Positions 1 through 6,869 of a DNA stretch of 6,869 nt are shown in pieces (within the stretch, counting starts at the first letter, position 1; each line of letters begins with the position of its first letter). A model generated the notes under the pieces. The model saw nothing but the letters and a program-made list of their open reading frames with translations. It made no database searches and was not told the origin of the DNA. Source of the stretch: Actinomycetota bacterium (lineage in GTDB: Bacteria; Actinomycetota; Humimicrobiia; Humimicrobiales; Humimicrobiaceae); assembly GCA_022865545.1 (NCBI GenBank), contig JALHTA010000355.1, positions 1 to 6,869 of the forward strand, in the 5' to 3' direction. Both the position numbers and the translations under genes were made by a program.

Positions 1-774
1 AATTATTCAAACCGTACAATTCTCAGGAAATATTCTTCACTTATAAATTATTTTCGTTTTCTTGAAGAAAATGAACTCATAGATATACAACTTTCACAAT
101 TCATAAATGTCCCCAGAAAAAGGGAGCGCCTCTACACCTTTCTTTCAAAAAAAGAAATGGAAATACTTTTTGATTCCATGGTGGTAAAAGATTATCTTAA
201 TAATAGGAAACGTATTACCAGCCCACAAAACAGGAAAAATCTTACTTCCCTGCACAAAAGGAACCGGCTCATAATAGAACTCCTCTATTCAACAGGAGCA
301 AGGGTTAGCGAGATTGAGGGTATAAAGTTAAAAGATGTCGATCTTAAAAAAAGCGAGATCAGGGTAATAGGAAAGGGAAGGAAGCAGAGGATAGTCTATA
401 TTAATAGTAAGTGTCATTGCCTGCTTGAAATATATTTAAAGGAAAGCCGTCCTGAATTGTCCCTTAATAAAAAAACCGGTATGCATTCTGGAGATCTACA
501 TCTTTTACTGAACAGTAAAGGCGGCAGGCTTTCCTCCAGGAGCATAAGTGAGATCGTCAGGAGGTCTGTCTTGCGGGCGGGGATCAAAAAGAATATCACC
601 CCGCATAGCATAAGGCATAGTTTCGCCTCACATCTAATGCAGGAAGGTGCAGGTATAAGGGAGATACAGGAGCTGCTTGGCCATGAGAATATCTCTACTA
701 CAGAGATATATTCCCACCTTGATATCAAGAAGATAAAAGACGACTATAGGCGCTTTCACCCCAGGGCAAAATAA
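1..774 (+). CDS. xerC: Tyrosine site-specific recombinase, XerC type (5' end missing)
   Basis: XerC-type recombinases cut and rejoin DNA through a tyrosine-DNA intermediate; with XerD they resolve chromosome dimers at dif. The reading frame is open from the first base, so the gene starts upstream. An ATG at 157 is internal, because codons 1-50 look like the end of the helical core-binding domain (KYSSLINYFRFLEE). All catalytic residues are visible: Arg at 301-303 (STGARVSEI), Lys at 373-375 (GKGRKQR), His at 604-606 and Arg at 613-615 (HSIRHSF), His at 682-684 (LLGHEN) and the nucleophile Tyr at 709-711 (TEIYSHLD). With 257 codons present and a family length near 300, roughly 40-50 residues are missing. 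A Lys/Arg/Asn-rich stretch of about 12-16 residues appears inserted before the first catalytic Arg. Position just upstream of rpsB, as known in some Firmicutes and Actinobacteria, favours XerC over a phage integrase, but XerC versus XerD is not settled by sequence here. Confidence 0.88.
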   Translation, partial: NYSNRTILRKYSSLINYFRFLEENELIDIQLSQFINVPRKRERLYTFLSKKEMEILFDSMVVKDYLNNRKRITSPQNRKNLTSLHKRNRLIIELLYSTGARVSEIEGIKLKDVDLKKSEIRVIGKGRKQRIVYINSKCHCLLEIYLKESRPELSLNKKTGMHSGDLHLLLNSKGGRLSSRSISEIVRRSVLRAGIKKNITPHSIRHSFASHLMQEGAGIREIQELLGHENISTTEIYSHLDIKKIKDDYRRFHPRAK

Positions 775-790
775 GGTATGAGGGGCCCTG
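762..790 (+). other. Small hairpin over the xerC stop codon
   Basis: CAGGGC (762-767) pairs perfectly with GCCCTG (785-790), giving a 6-bp GC-rich stem around a 17-nt loop that contains the xerC stop codon at 772-774. No run of T follows (the next bases are TAGATCATAATT), so it does not look like a classical intrinsic terminator. It may slow or process the xerC transcript, or be chance. Confidence 0.25.
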
Positions 791-812
791 TAGATCATAA
801 TTAATAATATAG

Positions 813-841
813 TTGATTATTTGCCCAATAATATATATTAT
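813..841 (+). promoter_or_regulatory. Probable sigma-70-type promoter for rpsB-tsf
   Basis: A -35 box TTGATT (813-818, four of six consensus bases) is separated by exactly 17 bp from a -10 box TATTAT (836-841, five of six). The region upstream (790-812) is A/T-rich, like an UP element. Transcription would start near 847-848, leaving a leader of about 95 nt before rpsB. It lies in the only long intergenic region (775-942), where a promoter for the translation-factor operon is expected. It is assigned by consensus match only. Confidence 0.6.
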
Positions 842-846
842 GTTAG

Positions 847-942
847 ACTTGTACGTTGAAAAACACACATCACTTGCGGAAATATGGTGCAAAAATTTAA
901 TGTTAAAGTGGTGGAGGAAAACCATAATTAGGAGGTATTAGC
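847..942 (+). promoter_or_regulatory. rpsB 5' leader
   Basis: This is the untranslated stretch between the inferred transcription start and the rpsB start codon. Many ribosomal protein operons, including rpsB-tsf of gamma-proteobacteria, are autoregulated through such leaders, but I see no strong conserved structure to claim an S2-binding site. Two purine-rich SD-like runs occur: GGAGG at 913-917 and AGGAGG at 930-935. Only the second is correctly spaced for rpsB. Two tiny overlapping reading frames, 884-931 (15 aa) and 900-941 (13 aa), end in or just after the rpsB ribosome binding site; neither has a convincing ribosome binding site of its own. Confidence 0.35.
930..935 (+). promoter_or_regulatory. 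Ribosome binding site fixing the TTG start of rpsB
   Basis: A perfect AGGAGG lies 7 nt before TTG at 943. The alternative ATG at 958 would be 22 nt away, too far, and would remove the conserved N-terminal residues. The site therefore decides in favour of the TTG start. Confidence 0.85.
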
Positions 943-1731
943 TTGAGCGTTGTTACTATGAGACAACTCCTCGAAGTAGGAGTTCACTTTGGTCATCAAA
1001 CCAAAAAATGGAATCCCAAAATGAAGAAATATATATATACTGCCAAAAATGGTATATATATAATCGATCTGACAAAGACCCTGGAATTGCTTCTGGAAGC
1101 ATATGAGTATGTAAAGAAGATGTCTGCAGATGGAGGTACCATACTTTTTGTAGGTACAAAGAAACAGACGCAGGACATAATTGAGAATTCTGCAGGTGAA
1201 TGCGGAATGCCGTATGTCAAAAACAGATGGCTTGGCGGGACACTGACTAATTTTCAAACCATTAGTAAAAGAGTCAAGAGAATAGTCGAGATCGAAGAGA
1301 TGGAAGAAACAGGAATGTTTGAAAAACTGCCAAAAAAAGAAGTAATCGGTATCAAAAAGGAATATGCTAAACTGATGTATAATATCGGTGGTATAAGGGA
1401 TATGAGAAGAATCCCTGATGTAGTATTCGTGATCGATCCGAGCAAGGAAGTCATAGCTGTAAATGAAGCCATAAAACTTGGTATTCCTATTATAGCGATC
1501 ACTGACACTAATTGTGACCCGGACCTTATAGATTTCGTGATTCCAGGCAATGATGATGCTATACGTTCTTGCGGCCTGATCACAAATGTTATTGCTGAAG
1601 GTGTTAGGCAGGGTGGACAAGAGAAGATAAAAAAGGAAAACAGCCCTGAAGAGAAAGATGCCAGTGAACTCGAAAAAGAAAAAAAAGTAGAAGATATTGA
1701 AGACACACCAGAAGAAAATGTCTGGGTTTGA
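943..1731 (+). CDS. rpsB: Small ribosomal subunit protein S2 (uS2)
   Basis: S2 binds late to the 30S subunit, near the junction of head and body, and is needed with S1 for mRNA binding. The 262-residue product opens with the family signature [17 protein letters not shown], then [20 protein letters not shown]. It continues with [11 protein letters not shown] in the middle and [12 protein letters not shown] and [15 protein letters not shown] further on. The TTG start is chosen because of AGGAGG 7 nt upstream and because family members begin M-[A/S]-V-V-T-M-R-Q-L-L. The globular part ends near residue 223. Residues 224-262 form a highly charged tail (11 Glu, 3 Asp and 7 Lys in 39), longer than in E. 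coli S2 (241 aa in total). The gene is followed after 12 nt by tsf, the classic rpsB-tsf operon, and is probably transcribed from the promoter at 813-841. Confidence 0.97.
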   Translation: MSVVTMRQLLEVGVHFGHQTKKWNPKMKKYIYTAKNGIYIIDLTKTLELLLEAYEYVKKMSADGGTILFVGTKKQTQDIIENSAGECGMPYVKNRWLGGTLTNFQTISKRVKRIVEIEEMEETGMFEKLPKKEVIGIKKEYAKLMYNIGGIRDMRRIPDVVFVIDPSKEVIAVNEAIKLGIPIIAITDTNCDPDLIDFVIPGNDDAIRSCGLITNVIAEGVRQGGQEKIKKENSPEEKDASELEKEKKVEDIEDTPEENVWV

Positions 1732-1743
1732 TTAGGAGGAATT

Positions 1744-2340
1744 ATGGAAATAAAAACTGAATTAGTAAAAGAATTAAGAATAAAAAGTAGTGCCGGTATG
1801 ATGGACTGCAAAAAAGCTCTAGTTGAGTCAAAAGGTGATCTTGTTAAAGCGGAAAGCTTATTAAGGGAAAAAGGACTCGCACAAGCTTCCAAGAAGGCAT
1901 CAAGAGCAACAAAAGAAGGTATTATTGAAAGTTATATACATAATGGCTCAAAAATCGGCGTACTGGTTGAAGTAAACTGCGAGACAGACTTTGTCGCAAG
2001 AAATCAGGTTTTTAAATCCCTTGTGCACGATATAGCACTACATATAGCTGCTGCAAATCCAGCATATGTAACTGTGGATGAAGTCCCTGCTGATGAAGTT
2101 GAAAAAGAAAAAGAGATATATAAGAAACAGGCTCTAAATGATGGAAAACCTGAAAATATCGTAGAAAAGATAGCAGAGGGCAGAATAAAGAAATATTATG
2201 AAGAAAGCGTCCTGCTCGAACAGGCTTTTGTAAAGGATCCTGATAAGAAGATAGATGAATTGATTAAGGAAAATATAGCAAAGATCGGTGAAAATATAGT
2301 AATAAAGAGATTCTGCAGATTTGTTCTTGGAGAAATTTAA
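1744..2340 (+). CDS. tsf: Elongation factor Ts (EF-Ts), short form
   Basis: EF-Ts is the cytoplasmic nucleotide exchange factor that releases GDP from EF-Tu. The 198-residue product has the N-terminal UBA-like helical domain (residues 1-55, with [10 protein letters not shown] at 17-26 and [11 protein letters not shown] near 49-59). The core follows, with the EF-Tu contact motif TDFV at residues 81-84 inside [11 protein letters not shown]. The length matches the short EF-Ts of many deep-branching and Gram-positive bacteria rather than the E. coli form (about 283 aa), so the second core subdomain and coiled-coil insert are reduced. The usual [16 protein letters not shown] reads [16 protein letters not shown] here, with Ser-Ser replacing Thr-Gly at 15-16. 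The ATG start has AGGAGG at 1734-1739, 4 nt upstream. It shares an operon with rpsB. Confidence 0.96.
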   Translation: MEIKTELVKELRIKSSAGMMDCKKALVESKGDLVKAESLLREKGLAQASKKASRATKEGIIESYIHNGSKIGVLVEVNCETDFVARNQVFKSLVHDIALHIAAANPAYVTVDEVPADEVEKEKEIYKKQALNDGKPENIVEKIAEGRIKKYYEESVLLEQAFVKDPDKKIDELIKENIAKIGENIVIKRFCRFVLGEI

Positions 2341-2347
2341 GATACTG

Positions 2348-2353
2348 TATAAT
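2348..2353 (+). promoter_or_regulatory. Possible -10 box upstream of pyrH
   Basis: TATAAT at 2348-2353 matches the sigma-70 -10 consensus perfectly and sits 8 nt after the tsf stop. The -35 side is poor: TTGGAG (2327-2332) has three of six bases at 15-bp spacing, and TTGTTC (2321-2326) has 21-bp spacing. If active, it would start a separate pyrH-frr-uppS transcript near 2360. In a spacer this A/T-rich, the match could be chance. Confidence 0.3.
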
Positions 2354-2361
2354 TTATATAC

Positions 2362-3681
<1,320 letters not shown>

Positions 3682-3691
3682 GTAATATATA

Positions 3692-4453
3692 TTGAGTTTG
3701 TTTTCTTCAATATTTGCTTCAAAAAAGAATTCTTCGCAGGATCTGATCATAAATGGCAATATTCCCAAACATGTAGCAATAATAATGGATGGAAATGGTA
3801 GATGGGCCACAAAACGTCATTTACCACGGTCTGCCGGCCACAGGGCAGGAGTGGAGTCATTAAGGGAGATCATAAATGCATCTATAGAGATTGGGGTGGA
3901 GTATCTTACTGTATACTCACTTTCAAGCGAAAACTGGAAAAGGCCTGAAAGTGAGATAAAATTCCTGATGAAGCTGTTTCTTGCAACGATAAAGAATGAA
4001 TTGAGGCTTCTTATGGAGTACGGGGTAAGACTCAGATTGGTCGGCGATAGAAAATCACTGCCGCCAGAAGTAGTGGAAGCATATGAAGAGGCTGAGAAGA
4101 AAACATCGGAAAATACTAAGCTAAATTTTAATATTGCCCTTAATTATGGGTCACGCCAGGAGATTCTTGATGCGTTCAAGATCCTGGGAAAAAAAATCAA
4201 CAGCGGTGAATTAAATATTGAAGATATATGCATAAAAGATCTGTCAGATAATCTTTATACTAAAGATATTCCCGACCCGGATTTTCTCATAAGAACGAGT
4301 GGAGAACACAGGATAAGTAATTTCCTTTTATGGCAAATATCCTACTCTGAACTTTATTTCACGAAAGTCTTATGGCCCGATTTTAAGCGGAAACACTTTA
4401 TAAAGGCAATAGATGAATACCAGAAGCGGAACAGAAGATTTGGAAAACTTTGA
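3692..4453 (+). CDS. uppS: Isoprenyl transferase, probably undecaprenyl diphosphate synthase
   Basis: This cis-prenyltransferase extends farnesyl diphosphate with isopentenyl diphosphate to the C55 lipid carrier used for peptidoglycan and wall polymers. The 253-residue product has the family motifs in order: HVAIIMDGNGRWA (27-39, with catalytic Asp33), SAGHRAGVESL, SLSSENWKRP, LNFNIALNYGSRQEI, and DFLIRTSGEHRISNFLLWQ followed by YSELYFTKVLWPDF. These include the RTSGE/RISN substrate-binding residues. The first about 22 residues are non-conserved. I chose TTG at 3692 because no ATG precedes the MDGNGRWA block in frame; TTG at 3698 is also possible. The ribosome binding site is weak (TAGGT at 3679-3683, overlapping the frr stop). 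Product chain length cannot be read directly, so other (Z)-prenyl synthases remain possible. rseP follows after 16 nt, with no cdsA between. Confidence 0.93.
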   Translation: MSLFSSIFASKKNSSQDLIINGNIPKHVAIIMDGNGRWATKRHLPRSAGHRAGVESLREIINASIEIGVEYLTVYSLSSENWKRPESEIKFLMKLFLATIKNELRLLMEYGVRLRLVGDRKSLPPEVVEAYEEAEKKTSENTKLNFNIALNYGSRQEILDAFKILGKKINSGELNIEDICIKDLSDNLYTKDIPDPDFLIRTSGEHRISNFLLWQISYSELYFTKVLWPDFKRKHFIKAIDEYQKRNRRFGKL

Positions 4454-4469
4454 CAAGCGGAGATATTAG

Positions 4470-5522
4470 ATGATCTTTTTGCAGTACTTACTGGCCATAA
4501 TCGGCCTATCCTTAATAATAATAGTCCATGAATTCGGCCATTTTATTTTTGCCAGGGCCGGAAGGATGTATATACATGAATTCTTTATCGGTTTTGGTCC
4601 CAGGTTATTTAAGTTTAAATCCAAAGCCGGTACGGTCTATGGTCTTAAAGCAGTACCTGTCGGAGGTTATGTAAAAGTAATGGGTATGGACCGCAGTGAG
4701 ACTATTCCGGAAGATAAAAGACAAATGTCGTATCAGAATAAACCATTCTATAAAAAATTTCTTACAATATTCGGAGGAGCAGGTTTTAATGTCATATTTG
4801 CCATAGTACTCATAGGGGTATTTCTTTCAATGGGCATATATGAGCCAGGCACTACGATAGAATATGTACAACCGGAAACACCTGCCGAGATCTCAGGACT
4901 CCAGGTAGGTGATAAGGTGATCGCAATAGATGGAGAAAAGATCGGGACATGGGATGAATTTGCAGCACTGACGCAAAGTAAGCCCGGCAAAGAGGTGGTC
5001 TATACTATAATAAGGGATGGACGTGAAATCGAAGTAACTCCCATTCTTGATACGGTTGAAGGTTCAGGGTATCTCGGAATAAGTCCCGAATACGTGAAAA
5101 TACATATGAGTTTTCCGCAAGTTATAAAGGAAAGCTTTGTGATGACATGGGATATAATAACTACTTATGTTAAATTATTTGGAAAACTTTTTACCGGACA
5201 GATCCCATTCGACCAGGCAAGACCCGTGTCCCCTATAGGGGTGGTCAGTATTTTTCAGCAGTCGATCTCGATGGGTTTGCAAAATTTCATTCTTTTTCTT
5301 GCACTTGTGTCCATCCTGATAGGATTTGGAAATCTTCTTCCGATACTTCCTCTTGATGGAGGTAATATAGTGCTGCTCATAATCGAGACGATAAGGAAAA
5401 AACCCATACCGCAAAGGGTTCTTGAAGTAACAAATTCCATAGGGATATTCTTAATGGTGGCGCTACTGATAACTGGTTTTGTATTTGATATTATCAGTCC
5501 CTTTAATCTTAATAATATGTAG
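4470..5522 (+). CDS. rseP: Site-2-type intramembrane zinc metalloprotease, RseP/RasP family
   Basis: Proteases of this family cut membrane-embedded anti-sigma factors or signal peptides within the bilayer; the substrate here is unknown. The 350-residue product starts with a hydrophobic segment (about 2-25) carrying the zinc motif HEFGH (His20, Glu21, His24). Then come the beta-hairpin region (KAVPVGGYVKVMGMD) and a second membrane segment near 105-122 (GAGFNVIFAIVLIGVFL). One PDZ domain follows (about 125-200, with AEISGLQVGDKVIAIDG and the GREIEVTP strand). Two C-terminal membrane segments are near 268-298 and 324-343. The third zinc ligand is Asp296 in NLLPILPLDGGN. A single PDZ and 350 residues resemble Gram-positive/actinobacterial forms rather than the two-PDZ E. 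coli protein of 450 residues. The ATG at 4470 has GGAG at 4459-4462, 7 nt upstream. Its neighbours uppS and ispG are standard for rseP, although dxr and cdsA are absent. Confidence 0.95.
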   Translation: MIFLQYLLAIIGLSLIIIVHEFGHFIFARAGRMYIHEFFIGFGPRLFKFKSKAGTVYGLKAVPVGGYVKVMGMDRSETIPEDKRQMSYQNKPFYKKFLTIFGGAGFNVIFAIVLIGVFLSMGIYEPGTTIEYVQPETPAEISGLQVGDKVIAIDGEKIGTWDEFAALTQSKPGKEVVYTIIRDGREIEVTPILDTVEGSGYLGISPEYVKIHMSFPQVIKESFVMTWDIITTYVKLFGKLFTGQIPFDQARPVSPIGVVSIFQQSISMGLQNFILFLALVSILIGFGNLLPILPLDGGNIVLLIIETIRKKPIPQRVLEVTNSIGIFLMVALLITGFVFDIISPFNLNNM

Positions 5523-5525
5523 TTG

Positions 5526-5569
5526 GGAGCCTGTCCAAAAATTGGATCCTGGCTTGTTGGACAGGCTCC
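5526..5569. repeat. Perfect 13-bp inverted repeat between rseP and ispG
   Basis: GGAGCCTGTCCAA (5526-5538) and TTGGACAGGCTCC (5557-5569) are exact reverse complements around an 18-nt loop (5539-5556). The RNA stem can extend outward by G5525-U5570, U5524-A5571 and U5523-G5572, so it fills most of the 58-nt spacer. The arms are clearly richer in G/C than the surroundings. The loop holds GGATCC (5544-5549) near its centre and a second TTGGA (5542-5546) that could pair with the left arm instead. No T-run follows on either strand, which argues against an intrinsic terminator. It ends 11 nt before the ispG ATG, so in mRNA it sits beside the initiation region. It could be an mRNA stability/processing hairpin, a regulatory structure, or a short mobile repeat (MITE or IS-end remnant). 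Confidence 0.85.
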
Positions 5570-5580
5570 TAGAAATAGAT

Positions 5581-6654
5581 ATGAAGATACAGAGAAAAAA
5601 AACAAGAAAGATAAAGCTCGGTGGATTAGAAATCGGGGGAGGAAGTCCTGTTTCTGTCCAATCGATGACAAAGTCCAAATTAAGTAATACTTCAGCAATA
5701 AAGAGTGAAATAAAGGAACTTATTGATTGTGGTTGTGAAGTTATAAGGATCGCCATTCCGGATAAAGAGGCCATACAAGATTTAAAGAAACTGGTTGATG
5801 ATAAACTTTTTACAGATATCCCGGTTGTAGCAGATATCCATTTCGACTACAGGCTCGCCCTGGAATCTATAAAGGCAGGTGTTGATGGAATAAGGATAAA
5901 CCCTGGGAATATTGGTGGAGGCGAAAGAACGGCAAAAGTAGTGGAGGCTGCAAAAAGTAAAGATATAGCTATAAGGATCGGAATCAATTCCGGATCTATC
6001 GATAAAAAGATACTTAAAAAAAACAAGGGGATACTAAAGAGTTCAATGGTCGAGAGCGCAATGGAGAATATAAGGATCATGGAAAAACTTGGGTTTTATA
6101 ATTTTAAAATATCTGCAAAAGCATCTTCGGTGCTGGATACTATAAGTGTATACAGGGCAATATCTGAAAAAACTCAAGTACCTCTTCATCTTGGGGTTAC
6201 TGAAGCCGGCCCGATGTTCAGGGGAAGCATTAAGTCCTCGGTGGGACTCGGAGTTCTACTGGCTGATGGGATAGGGGATACTATAAGGGTTTCGCTGACA
6301 GAAAGATCACCCGAGGAAGTAAGGGCAGGTTATTTAATACTTTCAAGTCTTAAGCTCAGGGCTATGGGTGTTGATATAATCTCATGTCCCACATGCGGCA
6401 GGACCAGGGTGGACCTTCCGGAAATTGTAAGAGAAGTTGAATCAATGACGGTCGGAGTAAAAAATGACCTGAAGCTGGCAGTAATGGGTTGTATTGTAAA
6501 TGGCCCGGGAGAGGCAAAGAATGCCGATCTTGGAATCGCATTTGGAAAAGACAAGGCTGCATTATTTCTTAAAGGTTCAGTCTTAAAAAGAGTCAGTAAA
6601 AATATAATTATAGATGAGTTCAGGGAAGAATTGAAAAAACTAATAGAAACTTAA
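5581..6654 (+). CDS. ispG: 4-hydroxy-3-methylbut-2-en-1-yl diphosphate synthase (IspG/GcpE)
   Basis: IspG catalyses the penultimate MEP-pathway step, reducing and opening MEcPP to HMBPP with a [4Fe-4S] cluster. The product has 357 residues. An N-terminal TIM-barrel part ([65 protein letters not shown]) is followed by the C-terminal cluster domain. The cluster ligands are Cys269 and Cys272 ([14 protein letters not shown]), Cys304 ([11 protein letters not shown]) and Glu311, at almost the same numbers as the E. coli ligands. It is the short bacterial form without the inserted domain of plants and Bacteroidetes. I chose ATG 5581 because [15 protein letters not shown] matches the usual start. The frame is open upstream through the inverted repeat (in-frame TTG at 5542, 5554 and 5557), but an extension would be atypical. 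No good Shine-Dalgarno precedes ATG 5581. proS follows after 11 nt. Confidence 0.96.
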   Translation: MKIQRKKTRKIKLGGLEIGGGSPVSVQSMTKSKLSNTSAIKSEIKELIDCGCEVIRIAIPDKEAIQDLKKLVDDKLFTDIPVVADIHFDYRLALESIKAGVDGIRINPGNIGGGERTAKVVEAAKSKDIAIRIGINSGSIDKKILKKNKGILKSSMVESAMENIRIMEKLGFYNFKISAKASSVLDTISVYRAISEKTQVPLHLGVTEAGPMFRGSIKSSVGLGVLLADGIGDTIRVSLTERSPEEVRAGYLILSSLKLRAMGVDIISCPTCGRTRVDLPEIVREVESMTVGVKNDLKLAVMGCIVNGPGEAKNADLGIAFGKDKAALFLKGSVLKRVSKNIIIDEFREELKKLIET

Positions 6655-6658
6655 GGAG
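6652..6658 (+). promoter_or_regulatory. Ribosome binding site for the TTG start of proS
   Basis: TAAGGAG, overlapping the ispG stop codon (6652-6654), lies 7 nt before TTG at 6666. No ATG or GTG fits both this spacing and the conserved proS N-terminus, so it supports the TTG start and coupling of proS to ispG translation. Confidence 0.8.
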
Positions 6659-6665
6659 AATAGAT

Positions 6666-6869
6666 TTGAAATATTCACAAAGTTTTATCCCCACTTTAAA
6701 AGAAGACCCCAGGGAAGCAGAGATAGCAAGCCACTCACTGACACTCCGGGCCGGGCTAATACGGAAAATAGCTTCCGGGATCTATGCATTTCTACCTGCA
6801 GGCACAATAGTACTCCAAAAGATCGAGCAGATAATCCGGGAAGAAATGAACAGGGCAGGAGCGGTTGAA
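6666..6869 (+). CDS. proS: Prolyl-tRNA synthetase, N-terminus (3' end beyond window)
   Basis: The enzyme charges tRNA-Pro with proline in the cytoplasm; it is a class II aminoacyl-tRNA synthetase. Only the first 68 codons are in the window, but they match the bacterial-type ProRS N-terminus closely: [19 protein letters not shown], then [20 protein letters not shown] (class II motif 1 region) and [14 protein letters not shown]. The start is a TTG, read as Met, with TAAGGAG 7 nt upstream; bacterial ProRS proteins commonly begin M-[R/K]-x-S-[Q/R]. The frame stays open to the last base. Whether the bacterial editing insertion domain is present cannot be seen. Its place directly after ispG is the usual one in the rseP-ispG-proS order. 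Confidence 0.95.
   Translation, partial: MKYSQSFIPTLKEDPREAEIASHSLTLRAGLIRKIASGIYAFLPAGTIVLQKIEQIIREEMNRAGAVE

Noticed and set aside
157..774. Recombinase gene starting at ATG 157
   Set aside because: The same frame is open back to base 1 and encodes core-binding-domain-like helices, and the start would remove a domain needed for DNA binding. It is an internal Met of a gene cut by the window edge.
1..774. Integrase of a mobile element or phage
   Set aside because: No attachment site, excisionase, tRNA or cargo genes are present, and the gene sits directly upstream of rpsB as known for chromosomal xerC.
828..841. ATAATATATATTAT palindrome upstream of rpsB
   Set aside because: It is pure A/T in an A/T-rich promoter region and overlaps the proposed -10 box; not distinctive enough to call an operator.
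928..1620. A 230-codon open frame on the minus strand across rpsB
   Set aside because: It is antisense to a strongly conserved ribosomal protein gene, is rich in Phe, Tyr, Ile and Cys as expected from reading A/T-rich codons backwards, and has no recognisable domain. The other minus-strand frames in the window are rejected for the same reason.
5230..5241. CCCCTATAGGGG, a perfect 12-bp palindrome inside rseP
   Set aside because: One or two 12-bp palindromes are expected by chance in a window of this length, and the codons encode ordinary family residues (VSPIGVV).
5526..5580. Rho-independent terminator after rseP
   Set aside because: The stem is strong but is followed by TAGAAATAGATATG, and on the other strand by AACTACATATT; neither has a U-tract. 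A terminator here would also cut off ispG and proS with no clear promoter downstream.

Overview
This window comes from an AT-rich bacterial chromosome. It carries a conserved housekeeping cluster read entirely on the + strand. The genes, in order, are a tyrosine recombinase of the XerC type (5' end outside the window), rpsB, tsf, pyrH, frr, uppS, rseP, ispG and the start of proS. The A/T-rich codon choice (many ATA, AGA and AGG), strong AGGAGG ribosome binding sites, frequent TTG starts and a short EF-Ts of about 200 residues show a bacterium. I cannot fix the phylum from the sequence alone. EF-Ts is shorter than the enterobacterial form, and IspG is the short two-domain form.

Layout: bases 1-774 encode the recombinase, with its whole catalytic hexad visible. 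Bases 775-942 are the largest gene-free stretch. They hold a good sigma-70-type promoter (TTGATT, 17 bp, TATTAT) and a leader of about 95 nt ending in the rpsB ribosome binding site. rpsB and tsf (S2 and EF-Ts) follow with a 12-nt gap. A 61-nt, almost pure A/T spacer then precedes pyrH; it contains a TATAAT box and an A/T-only inverted repeat. pyrH and frr overlap by 4 nt (ATGA). uppS follows after 10 nt and rseP after 16 nt. A 58-nt spacer with a perfect 13-bp inverted repeat separates rseP from ispG, and proS begins 11 nt after ispG.

The genes serve translation (S2, EF-Ts, ribosome recycling factor, prolyl-tRNA synthetase), UTP/CTP supply (UMP kinase) and isoprenoid/cell-envelope synthesis (IspG makes HMBPP in the MEP pathway; UppS makes undecaprenyl diphosphate from the resulting C5 units). 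RseP is an intramembrane protease usually linked to envelope signalling. In many bacteria cdsA and dxr lie between uppS and rseP. Here both are absent and the junction is only 16 nt.

I found no sign of a new multi-gene system: no CRISPR, no toxin-antitoxin or defence genes, no tRNA or rRNA, and no intact mobile element. The signal least explained by the genes is the GC-rich inverted repeat at 5526-5569, which ends 11 nt before the ispG start and has no terminator U-tract. Next are the missing cdsA-dxr pair and the absence of a visible Shine-Dalgarno for exactly the two genes (pyrH, ispG) that are preceded by an inverted repeat.
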